A DNA stretch of 53,432 nucleotides from Alphaproteobacteria bacterium (GCA_026710105.1 JAPORR010000112.1:1-53432), one strand, 5' to 3'. Shown: positions 1 to 9,681, numbered from the stretch's first letter. The notes: generated by a model from the sequence alone, not told the origin. Numbers and translations are program-made.

Positions 1-208
1 CTTGAATCAGAAATCGGGCCGGCAGGGAATCCCCCTCATGAGTCAGTGGCAGCCACCGCTGGTATAAGTCTCTCGCTCACGCCCATACGCAAATGTGGGC
101 AGGAAAATGACCAAGACTTTCAAACAGGTCTCTGCATGGTGGTAGTTGAAGAGGGCTGTGCTGGATTTCCTAGACGCGTCTGCCGCATAGCAGCTGCATG
201 TTGCTGCC

Positions 209-583
209 CTATTCATTCCGTCCTTCAGGCGATGAGGATAGATCGTGGACCGCGCCGCCATATTCAATAAGTCCTTCGGAGCCAAGCAAAAAAATGACGC
301 CGGCCCGTTTCCAGCCAGCGGCGATGCGGCGCGCCCGAATGGTGCAGCCGAGATAGCGCCCAAGCGCCGCCAGCAGACAGAGTGCCAACCCTGCCGCATT
401 GGCATAGATCATCCATGCTGCGGCCCCGTCCGGCTCGAAGAACAGCAGAAAGGTGAGGGCCAACCCCCCGATTGCCGCTAGCCAGACCGCGCAGATTGAG
501 TCGTCCGCCTTGCGCACAAGGCGCACCATCATGCGCGCATCGCACCCGATAGTCGGCTGGAACTCGACGGGTAGGCTGGCCAT
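209..583 (-). CDS. small membrane protein, unknown function
   Basis: ORF 209..697 (-); in-frame ATG at 583 (MASLPVEF...). Two hydrophobic stretches (AVWLAAIGGLALTFLLFF, ANAAGLALCLLAAL). Confidence 0.45.
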   Translation of the reverse strand: MASLPVEFQPTIGCDARMMVRLVRKADDSICAVWLAAIGGLALTFLLFFEPDGAAAWMIYANAAGLALCLLAALGRYLGCTIRARRIAAGWKRAGVIFLLGSEGLIEYGGAVHDLSSSPEGRNE

Positions 584-704
584 GGACGACACCTCCGCAA
601 TCCGATCGAAGGAACCACACAGTCTTCGCAGCAGCACACACCCATTGCAACAGGACTGGGAGGGCAGGCTGCATGACAGCGCCGCCATGCTTGGCAAAGG
701 ATAT

Positions 705-1280
705 CTACTTGTCCTCGACGCCGAGCGCAGCGCGGCGGAAGCGGCGCTTGAGATGCGGGCCGTCCTGCGGCGGCAGGGCGCCAGGCTGGCTCTCGGGCGC
801 CACCTTGAGGACTACAACCAGCGGGCCTGCGCCGGAGCGAAGCGCGTCGAGGGCGTCCACCAAACCGGCTTCTGTGTGTACGGTTTGCGCGCGCGGGATG
901 CCGGCGGCAGCTGTCATCGCCGCCAGATCGGCACCGCGCGCGGTATGCGTCACCTGTCCACCGGTTTCGCCATAGCGTTCATTGTCGAGGATATAGATCG
1001 CAAGGTTCTCCGGCGCCTCGGCGCCGACGGTCGCGAAGGCACCGGCACTCATCAATGCCTCGCCATCGCCCGTGACCACCAGCACACGGCGCTCCGGCTG
1101 CGCAAGCGCCAGCCCGAGCCCCATCGGCACGGCCCCACCCATCGCGCCCCAGAGATAGAAGCTGCACGGATCGTCCCCAGCTGCGAAGCAGTCGTAGCAG
1201 GGTTGACCAAGCCCGGCGACGACCAGCATGCCGCCCCGGTCTGCCAGCAGCCGACGCACGGCATCCCTGCGGTTCAGCAT
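705..1280 (-). CDS. thiamine-pyrophosphate-dependent decarboxylase, C-terminal/beta-type subunit (sulfopyruvate/phosphonopyruvate decarboxylase-like)
   Basis: TPP-binding GDG...N type motif (VVTGDGEALMSAGAFATVGAEAPENLAIYILDNERYGETGGQ); overlaps the 1274..1804 ORF, as in two-subunit ComD/ComE-type enzymes. Confidence 0.75.
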   Translation of the reverse strand: MLNRRDAVRRLLADRGGMLVVAGLGQPCYDCFAAGDDPCSFYLWGAMGGAVPMGLGLALAQPERRVLVVTGDGEALMSAGAFATVGAEAPENLAIYILDNERYGETGGQVTHTARGADLAAMTAAAGIPRAQTVHTEAGLVDALDALRSGAGPLVVVLKVAPESQPGALPPQDGPHLKRRFRRAALGVEDK

Positions 1281-1804
1281 GAGAGGGGGGCCTCGAACGA
1301 CTTGGCGCCGATCAGTCGCTGCCCGAGCAGCACCGCAACGATGGAATTCGTGTAATGGGCGAGGCGGAACGCCATCTCGACGGTCTCGCGCACATCTTCA
1401 GCGCGGTCGCAGCGGTAACAAGCAGCGCCGCAGAGTTCGAGATGCGCCTGCGTCGTTATGCCCATGGGCTTCTGCCAACTATTGAACTCGCCCCATTCGC
1501 CGCGCATGGTCACCAGCATTACCAGCGGGAAGGCACAGGTTCTGGCGAGGGAAAGCATGTTGACGCAATTGCCGACGCCTGAGGATTGCAGCAGCAACAC
1601 ACCCTTTGCGCCACCAAGCCAGGCACCTGCGAGCAGCGCCACGCCCTCTTCTTCCGTGGTGAGCGACACCGCACGCAGATCGTTGTCCTCTATCGACCGC
1701 TCTATCAGCCGACTGTGTCCGACGTCCGGCACATAGGCGACCTGCGTCACACCCGCCGCCTTGATGGCTTCGAAAATCCCATCCCGCCAATCTTCCATGT
1801 CCAA
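1274..1804 (-). CDS. thiamine-pyrophosphate-dependent decarboxylase, N-terminal/alpha-type subunit (sulfopyruvate/phosphonopyruvate decarboxylase-like)
   Basis: AGVTQVAYVPDVGHSRLIE...TTEEEGVALLAGAWLGGAKGVLLLQSSGVGNCVNML resembles the ComD-type PYR domain. Confidence 0.75.
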   Translation of the reverse strand: MDMEDWRDGIFEAIKAAGVTQVAYVPDVGHSRLIERSIEDNDLRAVSLTTEEEGVALLAGAWLGGAKGVLLLQSSGVGNCVNMLSLARTCAFPLVMLVTMRGEWGEFNSWQKPMGITTQAHLELCGAACYRCDRAEDVRETVEMAFRLAHYTNSIVAVLLGQRLIGAKSFEAPLSC

Positions 1805-1849
1805 CCCAGCCCCTCCTGTCCAAGCGTCTCCATACCAGAGGCCAGCGGG

Positions 1850-3043
1850 GTGAGCACCTCTCGGATCCGGCTGGCGGAGACCACGCGCCCGGCGCTCCGC
1901 ATTTCGCTCTTCTATACCGCCTATTTCGCCATGATTGGCGTCTACCAGCCATTTTTCCCCCTCTGGCTGGAGTCGCGGGAGCTTGATGCACCCGACATTG
2001 CCTGGGTCATGGCGGCCAGCATGTGGCTCCGCGTGGCCGTCAATCCAGCCGTGATGCGTTTCGCCGACTGGCGGGGCGAACGGCGGCGCTATGCGGTTGG
2101 CTCCGCCATCGCTTCCGTTTTGGTGGCAGCCTGCCTGCCTCTGGCGGAGGGTTTCTGGCCAATTCTTGGCCTTGTTCTACTATTCGCGCTAGTACACGGG
2201 CCGACCCTACCGCTCTCCGACAATATCGCGCTTCTGACGGCGCGCGCCCGCAAGCTCGACTACGGTAGGATGCGCGTCTGGGGCTCGGTCGCCTTCATTC
2301 TAGCCTCGACGACAGGCGGATGGGCACTGGCCGGGCGCGGCGACGAAGCCATCGTCGTAGCCTTGGTCGCCGGGCTGCTGTCGGTGGCGCTGGCGACCAC
2401 AGCCTTACCTGACGCTCGTCCAGAGGCACGGCACGGTGCGCGCAGGGCGGTTGCCCGCCTGCTGCACGACAGCGGCTTCCTGCTCTGCGCTACTGCTATC
2501 GGCCTCAATATGGCGAGCCATGCCGTGCTGATGGGGTTCGGCACGATCCACTGGAATGCCGCCGGGCACGGCAAAGAGGTCGTCGGCCCGCTCTGGGCGA
2601 TCGGCGTCGTATCGGAAGTTGCATTGTTCGCGCTCGGCAACCGGGTCGTGAATCGGCTCGGCATCGCCGGCCTGATCGCGCTTGGCGCCACGGCCGCCAT
2701 GCTGCGTTGGGCGGGAACCGCGCTTACCACCGACCTCTGGCTGCTTGTACCTATCCAGATGCTGCACGGCTTCACTTTCGCGGCCACGCATCTGGGTGGC
2801 ATGACCTGGCTTCAGCGCCATGTCGCGCCAGAAATCTCGGCGACGGCGCAGGGTCTTTATTCTTCCATTGCCATGGGTGGCGCCATCGGTCTCATGCTCG
2901 TGTTTTCCGGGCCACTCTATGAGCGCTTCGGCGGCGGGGCATTCTGGTTCATGGTCGCACTCTCGGCCTGCAGCCTGCTGCTGGCGGTCGTCCTTGCGCG
3001 TCGGCGCGGCACGCCTAACGGTCCTGGAGGACAGCGCGCATAG
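1850..3043 (+). CDS. MFS transporter (phenylpropionate-permease-like)
   Basis: Multi-TM ORF; probable GTG start at 1850 (VSTSRIRLAETTRPALRISLFYTAYFAMIGVYQPFFPLWLESR), divergent from the decarboxylase genes. The listed ORF start (1586) lies inside the antisense gene. Confidence 0.8.
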   Translation: MSTSRIRLAETTRPALRISLFYTAYFAMIGVYQPFFPLWLESRELDAPDIAWVMAASMWLRVAVNPAVMRFADWRGERRRYAVGSAIASVLVAACLPLAEGFWPILGLVLLFALVHGPTLPLSDNIALLTARARKLDYGRMRVWGSVAFILASTTGGWALAGRGDEAIVVALVAGLLSVALATTALPDARPEARHGARRAVARLLHDSGFLLCATAIGLNMASHAVLMGFGTIHWNAAGHGKEVVGPLWAIGVVSEVALFALGNRVVNRLGIAGLIALGATAAMLRWAGTALTTDLWLLVPIQMLHGFTFAATHLGGMTWLQRHVAPEISATAQGLYSSIAMGGAIGLMLVFSGPLYERFGGGAFWFMVALSACSLLLAVVLARRRGTPNGPGGQRA

Positions 3044-3461
3044 CAGCAGCACCGGTGGCCTCGCGCAAGGCCTTGACGGTGTCCCGGTCGCGGAGCGCAC
3101 GTGAGACCCGCGCTAAGGCTTTCAGATGCTCCGCGCCTGCGCTCTCAGGCGCGAGCAGCAGGAAAAAGAGATCGACCGGCTGGTCATCCATCGCTTCGAA
3201 CGGCACGGCCTCCTGCGAGCGGATAAGGAAACCGTGAATGCCTTCCAGACCGGCTATCTTGGCATGTGGAATGGCGATACCGCGCCCGACGCCCGTGCTG
3301 CCGAGCTTCTCCCGGTCCACCAGCACGGTGAACACCGCCTTGGAACACAGACCAAGGCTCTTCGCAGCGAGGGATGCCATCTGCTCAAGCGCCTGTTTCT
3401 TGCTGGATGCCTCCAGATCGGCGATCACGCCTTCTGAGCCAACCAGTTCTAAAACGCCCAT
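3015..3461 (-). CDS. ptsN: PTS IIA-like nitrogen-regulatory protein
   Basis: EIIA-Ntr-like sequence with active-site context GRGIAIPHAKIAG; located next to hpf and rpoN. Confidence 0.88.
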   Translation of the reverse strand: MGVLELVGSEGVIADLEASSKKQALEQMASLAAKSLGLCSKAVFTVLVDREKLGSTGVGRGIAIPHAKIAGLEGIHGFLIRSQEAVPFEAMDDQPVDLFFLLLAPESAGAEHLKALARVSRALRDRDTVKALREATGAAAMRAVLQDR

Positions 3462-3467
3462 CGGCGA

Positions 3468-4097
3468 TCAGCCGCCGCGGCCAGGTTGGCCGTCGGGATC
3501 GACCCAGCCGACATTGCCGTCGGCGCGCCGGTAGATCATGTTTAGCCCCCCATGTGCGGCATTGCGGAAGAGCAGAGCCGGCTGGCCGCTGAAGTCCATG
3601 CGCATCACCGCCTCGCCGACGCTGAGCGTGAGCACGTCCTCGGTCATTTCCGCGATGATCGCGGGCGCATCCTCTGCCGCCTCTCCCCCGATGTCTTCCG
3701 GTTCGTCGAGGATGCGGTGGACGACGGTCCGGCGATCGAACTCGTCCTCATCGCGGCGATGGTGGTTGCGCAGCCGGCGCTTGTGGCGGCGCAGGCGTTT
3801 CGTCACTTTCCCCTCCGCCTCGCCGAAGGCCAGCCAAAGGTCCGCCGCTTGGCCGTGAGTCTGCACTGTCAGCCCGCGCCCAGCATGGACCGAGACATCC
3901 GCTCGGACATCCGCCCCCTGTTTCGAAAACGCGACTTGGGCGTCGATCGCCCGGTCGAAATACCGGGCCACGGACTGTTCGAGCGACGCCCTGACCCTGT
4001 CGGCGAGTTTGTGGCCCACCTCCAACTGCTTGCCGCTTACGGAAATCCGCACCTGCCGCTCCCCGTTGTCTCCGGACCGGGCGGTTCTGGAGACCAA
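3468..4097 (-). CDS. hpf: ribosome hibernation-promoting factor, long form
   Basis: VRISVSGKQLEVGHKLADRVRASLEQSVARYFDRAIDAQVAFSK N-terminal domain plus C-terminal VVHRILDEPED...MDFSGQPALLFRNAAHGGLNMIYRRADGNVGWVDP. Confidence 0.9.
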   Translation of the reverse strand: MVSRTARSGDNGERQVRISVSGKQLEVGHKLADRVRASLEQSVARYFDRAIDAQVAFSKQGADVRADVSVHAGRGLTVQTHGQAADLWLAFGEAEGKVTKRLRRHKRRLRNHHRRDEDEFDRRTVVHRILDEPEDIGGEAAEDAPAIIAEMTEDVLTLSVGEAVMRMDFSGQPALLFRNAAHGGLNMIYRRADGNVGWVDPDGQPGRGG

Positions 4098-4120
4098 TTA
4101 GAAGCGGGCGTCGGCTGCGG

Positions 4121-5569
4121 TCAATGGCCTTTTCCAATAACGCCCACCAATTTGCGCCGCCGGCGCTGTGCGGAGGACGCAATACCCATTGCCTCTCGGT
4201 ATTTAGCGACTGTGCGGCGCGCAATGTCGATACCCTCGACGCGCATCGCGTCTGCCAGCTTGTCGTCCGAGAGTGTCTTGCCAGGCTCTTCGGCGTCGAT
4301 CAGCGTCTTCAGCCGGTGCCGAACCGCTTCGGCTGAATAGACCTCGCCGCCGCCCGTCCCGGCGATCGCGGCGGTAAAGAAGTATTTGAGATCGAAGAGA
4401 CCAAGAGGCGTGGCCATGGTCTTGTTCGCCGTCACGCGGCTGACCGTGCTCTCATGGATGCCGACTGCCTCCGCAATGTCCCGGAGCGTTAGCGGACGCA
4501 GATACCGCACCCCGTGTGCGAAGAAAACCCGCTGCCGGCGCACGAGTTCGACGGCGACCTTGAGCATGGTTTCCGCCCGCTGGCCGAGCGCCTTCACCAG
4601 CCAGTTCGCGCTGCTCAGCCGGTCGGCGAGGAACGCGCGATCGGCGTCCGAGGACGTATCCCCCTCCACTCGCGCATAATATTCGCGGTCCACCAGCACG
4701 CGCGGCAATGCCTCGTCATTGAGCTCGACCGCCCAGCCGCCGCCAGCATGGGCGCGCACCAGAATATCCGGAATGATAGGGCCGACGGCGGCATCACCCT
4801 CCAGGGTTGAAGCGGGCTTGGGGTCGAGCGAGCGCAATTCGCGCACCATCCGCGCCAGCTCTGCCTGATCGACGCCACAGATCCTGGCGAGCGCTTCGAG
4901 GCGCCCAGCGGCCAGCAGGTCCAGATTGTCGAGCAGCGCCGCCATGGCCGTTCCATAGCGGCCCCGGTCGCGCAATTGCAGCGCCAAGCACTCAGCGAGC
5001 GAGCGGGCGAACAGGCCTGCGGGCTCGAATTGCTGCAGGCTGAGTAGCACCCGCTCGACATCCTCCGGCAAAGCACCCAGGCCGCAGGCAAAGCGCTCTA
5101 GATCGGCGGTGAACCAGCCGGAAGGATCAAGCGCGTCTATCACCGCGCGCCCAATCAACCGGTCGCGGGGGTCGGTGATATCAAGCATCAGCTGCTGTTC
5201 GAGGCGGTCGCGTAGGCTGGGTTCGTCTGCCAGGCGCTCCTCCGGGCCCGGCAGGTCGCCATCCAAGCCGGCAATACTGCGGGGAAAGGCCGCAAACCCG
5301 TCTGCGGCAAGGAGGCGGTCGCCTGCGGCTTGGGCGGCGAAGGGCGGGTCGGCGGGCAGGTCAGTGGCAGTATCTTCGCTGTCTGGTTCGCCGCGCTTCA
5401 ACAGCGGGTTCTCCTCAAGCTGGGCCTCAACAAACGCCTCCAGTTCGAAATTGCCCATCTGCAGCAGCCTAATCGACTGCTGCAATCTGGGCGTCATCGC
5501 CAAACCCTGGGCCTGACGTTGCCCCAATCCAAGCGTCATCGTCCTCATGCGGGCGTTTACCGCTCCCAT
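4121..5569 (-). CDS. rpoN: RNA polymerase sigma-54 factor
   Basis: N-terminal LGLGQRQAQGLAMTPRLQQSIRLLQM; HTH HESTVSRVTANK; RpoN box ARRTVAKYREAMGI. Confidence 0.95.
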   Translation of the reverse strand: MGAVNARMRTMTLGLGQRQAQGLAMTPRLQQSIRLLQMGNFELEAFVEAQLEENPLLKRGEPDSEDTATDLPADPPFAAQAAGDRLLAADGFAAFPRSIAGLDGDLPGPEERLADEPSLRDRLEQQLMLDITDPRDRLIGRAVIDALDPSGWFTADLERFACGLGALPEDVERVLLSLQQFEPAGLFARSLAECLALQLRDRGRYGTAMAALLDNLDLLAAGRLEALARICGVDQAELARMVRELRSLDPKPASTLEGDAAVGPIIPDILVRAHAGGGWAVELNDEALPRVLVDREYYARVEGDTSSDADRAFLADRLSSANWLVKALGQRAETMLKVAVELVRRQRVFFAHGVRYLRPLTLRDIAEAVGIHESTVSRVTANKTMATPLGLFDLKYFFTAAIAGTGGGEVYSAEAVRHRLKTLIDAEEPGKTLSDDKLADAMRVEGIDIARRTVAKYREAMGIASSAQRRRRKLVGVIGKGH

Positions 5570-5604
5570 ACTCTAACGGAGGAGCGTTATAGCCGAAATC
5601 GGCA

Positions 5605-6392
5605 CTACAGGCTGAAACTGTCGCCTAGATAGACGCGGCGGACATGCTCGTCGGCGATGATTTCCGCCGGTGCACCCTCCTTGAGAATGACCCCGCCCGC
5701 GAGGATATAAGCACGATCCACAATCTCCAGCGTCTCGCGGACATTGTGGTCGGTAATCAGCACTCCGATACCGCGGTCCTTGAGATGGGAGACCAGGTCG
5801 CGGATTTCACCGACGGCGATGGGATCGATGCCGGCCAGCGGCTCATCTAGCAGGATGTAGTTCGGGCCGGCAGCGAGTGCGCGCGCGATCTCGACGCGCC
5901 GCCGCTCGCCGCCGGACAGCGCCAGCGCGGCCGAACGGCGCAGATGGCTGATGGCGAACTCCTCTAGCAGGTCCTCAAGCACCTCGGCACGCAAGGCGCG
6001 GTGGCTTTCGACGACTTCCAGTACAGCGCGTATGTTTGCCTCGACTGTCAGGCCACGAAATATAGACGGCTCCTGCGGTAGATAGCCGAGCCCGAGCCGC
6101 GCGCGGCGATAGAGTGGCAAGCTGGTTACATCCTGTCCGTCGATGCTGACATCCCCGCTGTCAGGCGCCGTCAGGCCGGTAAGGATGTAGAAACAGGTGG
6201 TCTTGCCAGCGCCATTGGGTCAGGCGCCGTCAGGCCGGTAAGGATGTAGAAACAGGTGGTCTTGCCAGCGCCATTGGGTCCGAGCAGACCCACGGCCTCG
6301 CCCCGGCCTACGGAAAGCGAGACATCGCGCAGCACTGTGCGCCTGCGATATCGTTTGGCAAGGCGGGAGGCGACAAGGCCAGGAGCCGTCAT
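5605..6392 (-). pseudogene. lptB: LPS export ABC transporter ATP-binding protein LptB, frameshifted by a 59-bp tandem duplication
   Basis: N-terminal part (6171..6392) carries Walker [11 protein letters not shown]-terminal part (5605..6120) carries [15 protein letters not shown] and [12 protein letters not shown]. The two lie in different frames, separated by a 59-bp tandem repeat. Removing one copy gives a continuous 242-aa ORF (...[40 protein letters not shown]...). Confidence 0.9.
6160..6280. repeat. 59-bp tandem direct duplication (62 bp of identity between offset copies) inside lptB
   Basis: 6160-6221 and 6219-6280 are identical (gtcaggcgccgtcaggccggtaaggatgtagaaacaggtggtcttgccagcgccattgggtc); period 59, 3-bp GTC microhomology at the edges. 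Confidence 0.97.
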
Positions 6393-7186
6393 TGTGCCGG
6401 CGCGAGGTCCGTTTCGCCGGGCTCGAACAGGCCACTAACACGCTGGCCGGCGCCTGCGACCAGACGGCTGCGGCCCTTTGCAAGGTCTAGCTCGGCGCAT
6501 TCACCAGCCATCCGGTTGGGGCCTTGCTGCAAGCGGACATTGCCGCAGATCTCGGCCGTCAGCGCTTTGGTGTCGTAAAAGCCGCGCTCGCCAGTTACGA
6601 TGTTCTCACCGCTGCGGACCTCGACTTGGCCGAACACTTCCAGACGCCGGGCAGCGAGCCCGCCTTCGTCCGTGTCCTCAAACCGCAAGACCATGGTTTC
6701 CGCCGAGACCGACTCCTCCGCCCGCACCGCCCGCGCGGCGCCGCGCGCCACGGCGTAGTTTTCGTTCTGATGCAGTTCGAGGCTGCCGCGAGCCGTGATC
6801 CGGTATTCGGCGGTCCTGAGCGCTAGATCACCGCCGCGCATCACGATGAGCGATCGGTTGAGATCGTAGGTTGCTTCCCCGCCGTTTGCGGTTCCGTCCG
6901 GTGAGCTGATGGTTACTCCACCCAGCGCCTCGATCCGATCAACCTGAGTCTTGCCTTCCTCATCCGGCCGGTAATGGGCCCGCACCATCTCTGCCTCCAG
7001 CACGAGGCCGCCACGCTCGGCGCGGACATTGCCGTCCGCAATATAGACATTCTCGTCGCGCCGCCACTCAATGCTTCGGGACGCTTGGATTTGGAGCGGG
7101 CCGCCGGCCCCCGCAAGGTCGAGTTCGAACCCCCAAGCCGCCGCCGAGGCCAGCACCGGCAAGATGGCAAGCGCTGCCCTATTCAT
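6389..7186 (-). CDS. lptA: LPS transport periplasmic protein LptA (OstA-like)
   Basis: Signal peptide [19 protein letters not shown]; OstA-like repeats ([36 protein letters not shown]...); adjacent to lptB and lptC. Confidence 0.85.
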   Translation of the reverse strand: MNRAALAILPVLASAAAWGFELDLAGAGGPLQIQASRSIEWRRDENVYIADGNVRAERGGLVLEAEMVRAHYRPDEEGKTQVDRIEALGGVTISSPDGTANGGEATYDLNRSLIVMRGGDLALRTAEYRITARGSLELHQNENYAVARGAARAVRAEESVSAETMVLRFEDTDEGGLAARRLEVFGQVEVRSGENIVTGERGFYDTKALTAEICGNVRLQQGPNRMAGECAELDLAKGRSRLVAGAGQRVSGLFEPGETDLAPAQ

Positions 7187-7472
7187 TGGGGACTTATACA
7201 CGGAGGTTGGCATCAGCCTTCCCCCGCATTGATTTCACGGCTCGTGACTTCTGCCAACGCCCCTCCCCGTGTAGCAGCCCCAATCCCGGAGGCCGGTATG
7301 TGCGCCGCGTTGATGGCGGCATTTCCCGGGCGAGCGTAACAGTCACACGAATGATACCTGCGTTATGCGGGAGACAGCGCGACCGGCCGCACATATGGCA
7401 TGCCTGAGCATGTCTTGCCACGAAACCTGCCCCGGAAGGGCAAGCTCGTCAACTCGCCTATGTAAGCCCCTT

Positions 7473-8105
7473 TCATTGCGACGTCGCCTTGGGATCAAGG
7501 CTCAAGGAGGCATGGCCAAGCAGGCGGATCCTGTTGCCGCCGTCCAGCACACGGAAGCCCTCGGCTCGAAACCGGCCCTCGGCGGCCTCGCCTTCCACCG
7601 GACTATCGCCCGACGCCGTCTTGTCGATCAGGTTCACGAACGCCTCCCGGGTGTTGATGGCGAAGCCAGACTCGTGCTCGAGCCGAACCTCACCCTGAAG
7701 GCGTACAGTCCGCTCTGTCCAGTCCACGACACCGCTCTCGCCCGTGCCGGAGAGCCACGCCCCGTCCGGAAGGACGATCCAGGCTTTCGGACGATCCATG
7801 AGAAAGCGCTGGCCTTCGGCGCCGAGCCGGCGCACACCGACGGAGCGGATCGAATAGGGCCGATCCTCGTCCCAGCCGAAGGCCTCCATATTGGCTATAG
7901 TGAGCGTCGCCGGTATCTCGTCCTTCAAATTCGGCGCCAGAATATCGTCAGTCTCCGGCCAAGCGAAGACCATGAGCAGCAGCGCCGCAGCTCCGGCCGG
8001 CAACGCCACCTTCGTCGTCCGCACGAAGAACGAATAGATGCCCGGTCCCCTGGACCGTCGGCGCATACCGGCGAATGCAAGATATGCCCCGCTGCGGGCC
8101 AACAT
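7473..8105 (-). CDS. lptC: LPS export protein LptC
   Basis: Single N-terminal TM (VALPAGAAALLLMVFAWP) then an OstA/LptC-like domain; position between kdsD and lptA. Confidence 0.75.
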   Translation of the reverse strand: MLARSGAYLAFAGMRRRSRGPGIYSFFVRTTKVALPAGAAALLLMVFAWPETDDILAPNLKDEIPATLTIANMEAFGWDEDRPYSIRSVGVRRLGAEGQRFLMDRPKAWIVLPDGAWLSGTGESGVVDWTERTVRLQGEVRLEHESGFAINTREAFVNLIDKTASGDSPVEGEAAEGRFRAEGFRVLDGGNRIRLLGHASLSLDPKATSQ

Positions 8106-8108
8106 AGC

Positions 8109-9065
8109 TTAGACAATCCCGGCGCGGAGGCAGTCATGGACATGGATGATGCCGACTGGCAGGCCGTCTTCAACGACAAACAGTGCGGTGATCTGAGACT
8201 CATTCATCACCGCTACTGCCTCCGCCACCAGCGCCCGCGGGCGGATAGTCTTAGGCGACGCGGTCATAATCGCCGAGACAGGGCGCTGCAGCAAGTCGAT
8301 GCTCATCGAGCGGCGCAGGTCGCCATCGGTCACGATGCCGAGTAGCGCGCCCGCCCCATCCGCCACGCCGACGCAGCCGAACGCCTTGGACGAGATCTCG
8401 ATCAGCGCCTCAGCCATCAACGTGTCGGGGCGGACGAGCGGCATGCTGTCACCAGCATGCATGATGTCAGAGACAAGCTTCAGGCTTGCGCCAAGCGATC
8501 CGCCAGGATGCAGGATACGGAAATCGTCAGCGGAGAATCCCTTCCGCTCCAACAGCGCCACCGCCAACGCATCGCCAAGCGCCAGCATCATGGTGGTGGA
8601 GGTGGTAGGCGCCAGGCCCATCGGGCAGGCCTCGCAGACCGTCGGCAGCACAACCGCAAGCGCGGCCGCCTCCGCAAGCGGACTGTCGGCATTGGCCGTC
8701 ACGGCGACCAGCGGCACCGAGTAACGCGCCGCATGGGCGATAACGGGAGCGAGCTCCACCGTGCCACCGGAATTCGACAGCGCGAGCAGCGCATCGCCCC
8801 GCGCGATCATACCGAGGTCACCATGGGCTGCCTCGCCGGGATGGACGAAATGTGCGGGCGTGCCCGTCGACGCTAGCGTGGAGGCGATCTTGATGGCGAC
8901 ATGCCCACTTTTGCCCATTCCGGTCACGATCACCCGCCCGCTGGCGCCGGCCAGGATATCGACCGCCTCGTCGAAGGCGCTATCCAGGCTGCCGGCGAGA
9001 GTCAGCAGCGCGTCAGCCTCCATCGTCAGAACCCGACGTCCGGCCTCGCGCACCACATTATCCAC
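8109..9065 (-). CDS. kdsD: arabinose-5-phosphate isomerase (KdsD/KpsF family), SIS + CBS domains
   Basis: SIS domain GRVIVTGMGKSGHVAIKIASTLASTGTPAHFVHPGEAAHGDLGMI; CBS pair. GTG start at 9065 inferred. Confidence 0.9.
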   Translation of the reverse strand: MDNVVREAGRRVLTMEADALLTLAGSLDSAFDEAVDILAGASGRVIVTGMGKSGHVAIKIASTLASTGTPAHFVHPGEAAHGDLGMIARGDALLALSNSGGTVELAPVIAHAARYSVPLVAVTANADSPLAEAAALAVVLPTVCEACPMGLAPTTSTTMMLALGDALAVALLERKGFSADDFRILHPGGSLGASLKLVSDIMHAGDSMPLVRPDTLMAEALIEISSKAFGCVGVADGAGALLGIVTDGDLRRSMSIDLLQRPVSAIMTASPKTIRPRALVAEAVAVMNESQITALFVVEDGLPVGIIHVHDCLRAGIV

Positions 9066-9069
9066 TGAT

Positions 9070-9681
9070 TCAGTGGGCAAAAATGTCCTCCTCGGCCCAG
9101 CCTTCAAGGTCGAGGCGTGCGCGGACCGGCAAGAAATCGAAACAGGCGACCGCCAGTGCCATCCGGCCTTCTCTTGCAAGCATCGAGTCAAGGCATTCTT
9201 TCAGGCGGTGAAGGTGCAGCACATCGGCGGCGGCGTAGCCCCGCTGCGGCCCGGACAATTCGGCACTTCCCCAGTCCGACGACTGCTGTGCCTTGGACAG
9301 TTCAACGCCGAGCAGTTCCTTGCAGAGATCTTTCAGGCCATGCTGGTCGGTATAGGTGCGCGCTAGCCGGGAGGCAGTGCGGGTGCAATAGACGGGTCGG
9401 GCTACCGTACCGAGGTAATACTCCAACACGGCGAGGTCGAAGCGCGCGAAATGAAACAATTTGGTCACGTCCGGATCCGTTAACAATGCTTTCAGGCGCA
9501 GCGCGGCATAATCGCCGTCTGGAAACTGGACCAGATGCGCATTGCCGTCGCCAGCGGACAATTGCACCACACAGAGCCGGTCCCGGGACGGTTTCAGTCC
9601 CATGGTCTCGGTATCGACAGCCACCATCTTGCCGAAGCCCAAGCCTTCGGGAATGTCGTTGTGGTGGAGATGGACGGCCAT
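9070..9681 (-). CDS. rnd: ribonuclease D
   Basis: 3'-5' exonuclease motifs VAVDTETMGLKPSRDRLCVVQLS, LFHFARFDLAVLEYYLG, YAAADVLHLHRL. Confidence 0.9.
   Translation of the reverse strand: MAVHLHHNDIPEGLGFGKMVAVDTETMGLKPSRDRLCVVQLSAGDGNAHLVQFPDGDYAALRLKALLTDPDVTKLFHFARFDLAVLEYYLGTVARPVYCTRTASRLARTYTDQHGLKDLCKELLGVELSKAQQSSDWGSAELSGPQRGYAAADVLHLHRLKECLDSMLAREGRMALAVACFDFLPVRARLDLEGWAEEDIFAH

Noticed and set aside
453-1355. 300-aa plus-strand ORF
   Set aside because: Antisense to the TPP decarboxylase subunit genes; low-complexity shadow composition.
5605-6392. Programmed ribosomal frameshifting as the explanation for split lptB
   Set aside because: The frame change is fully explained by the exact 59-bp duplication; reading through the second copy would need an extra frameshift and insert about 20 residues next to Walker A. 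No slippery heptamer was noticed.
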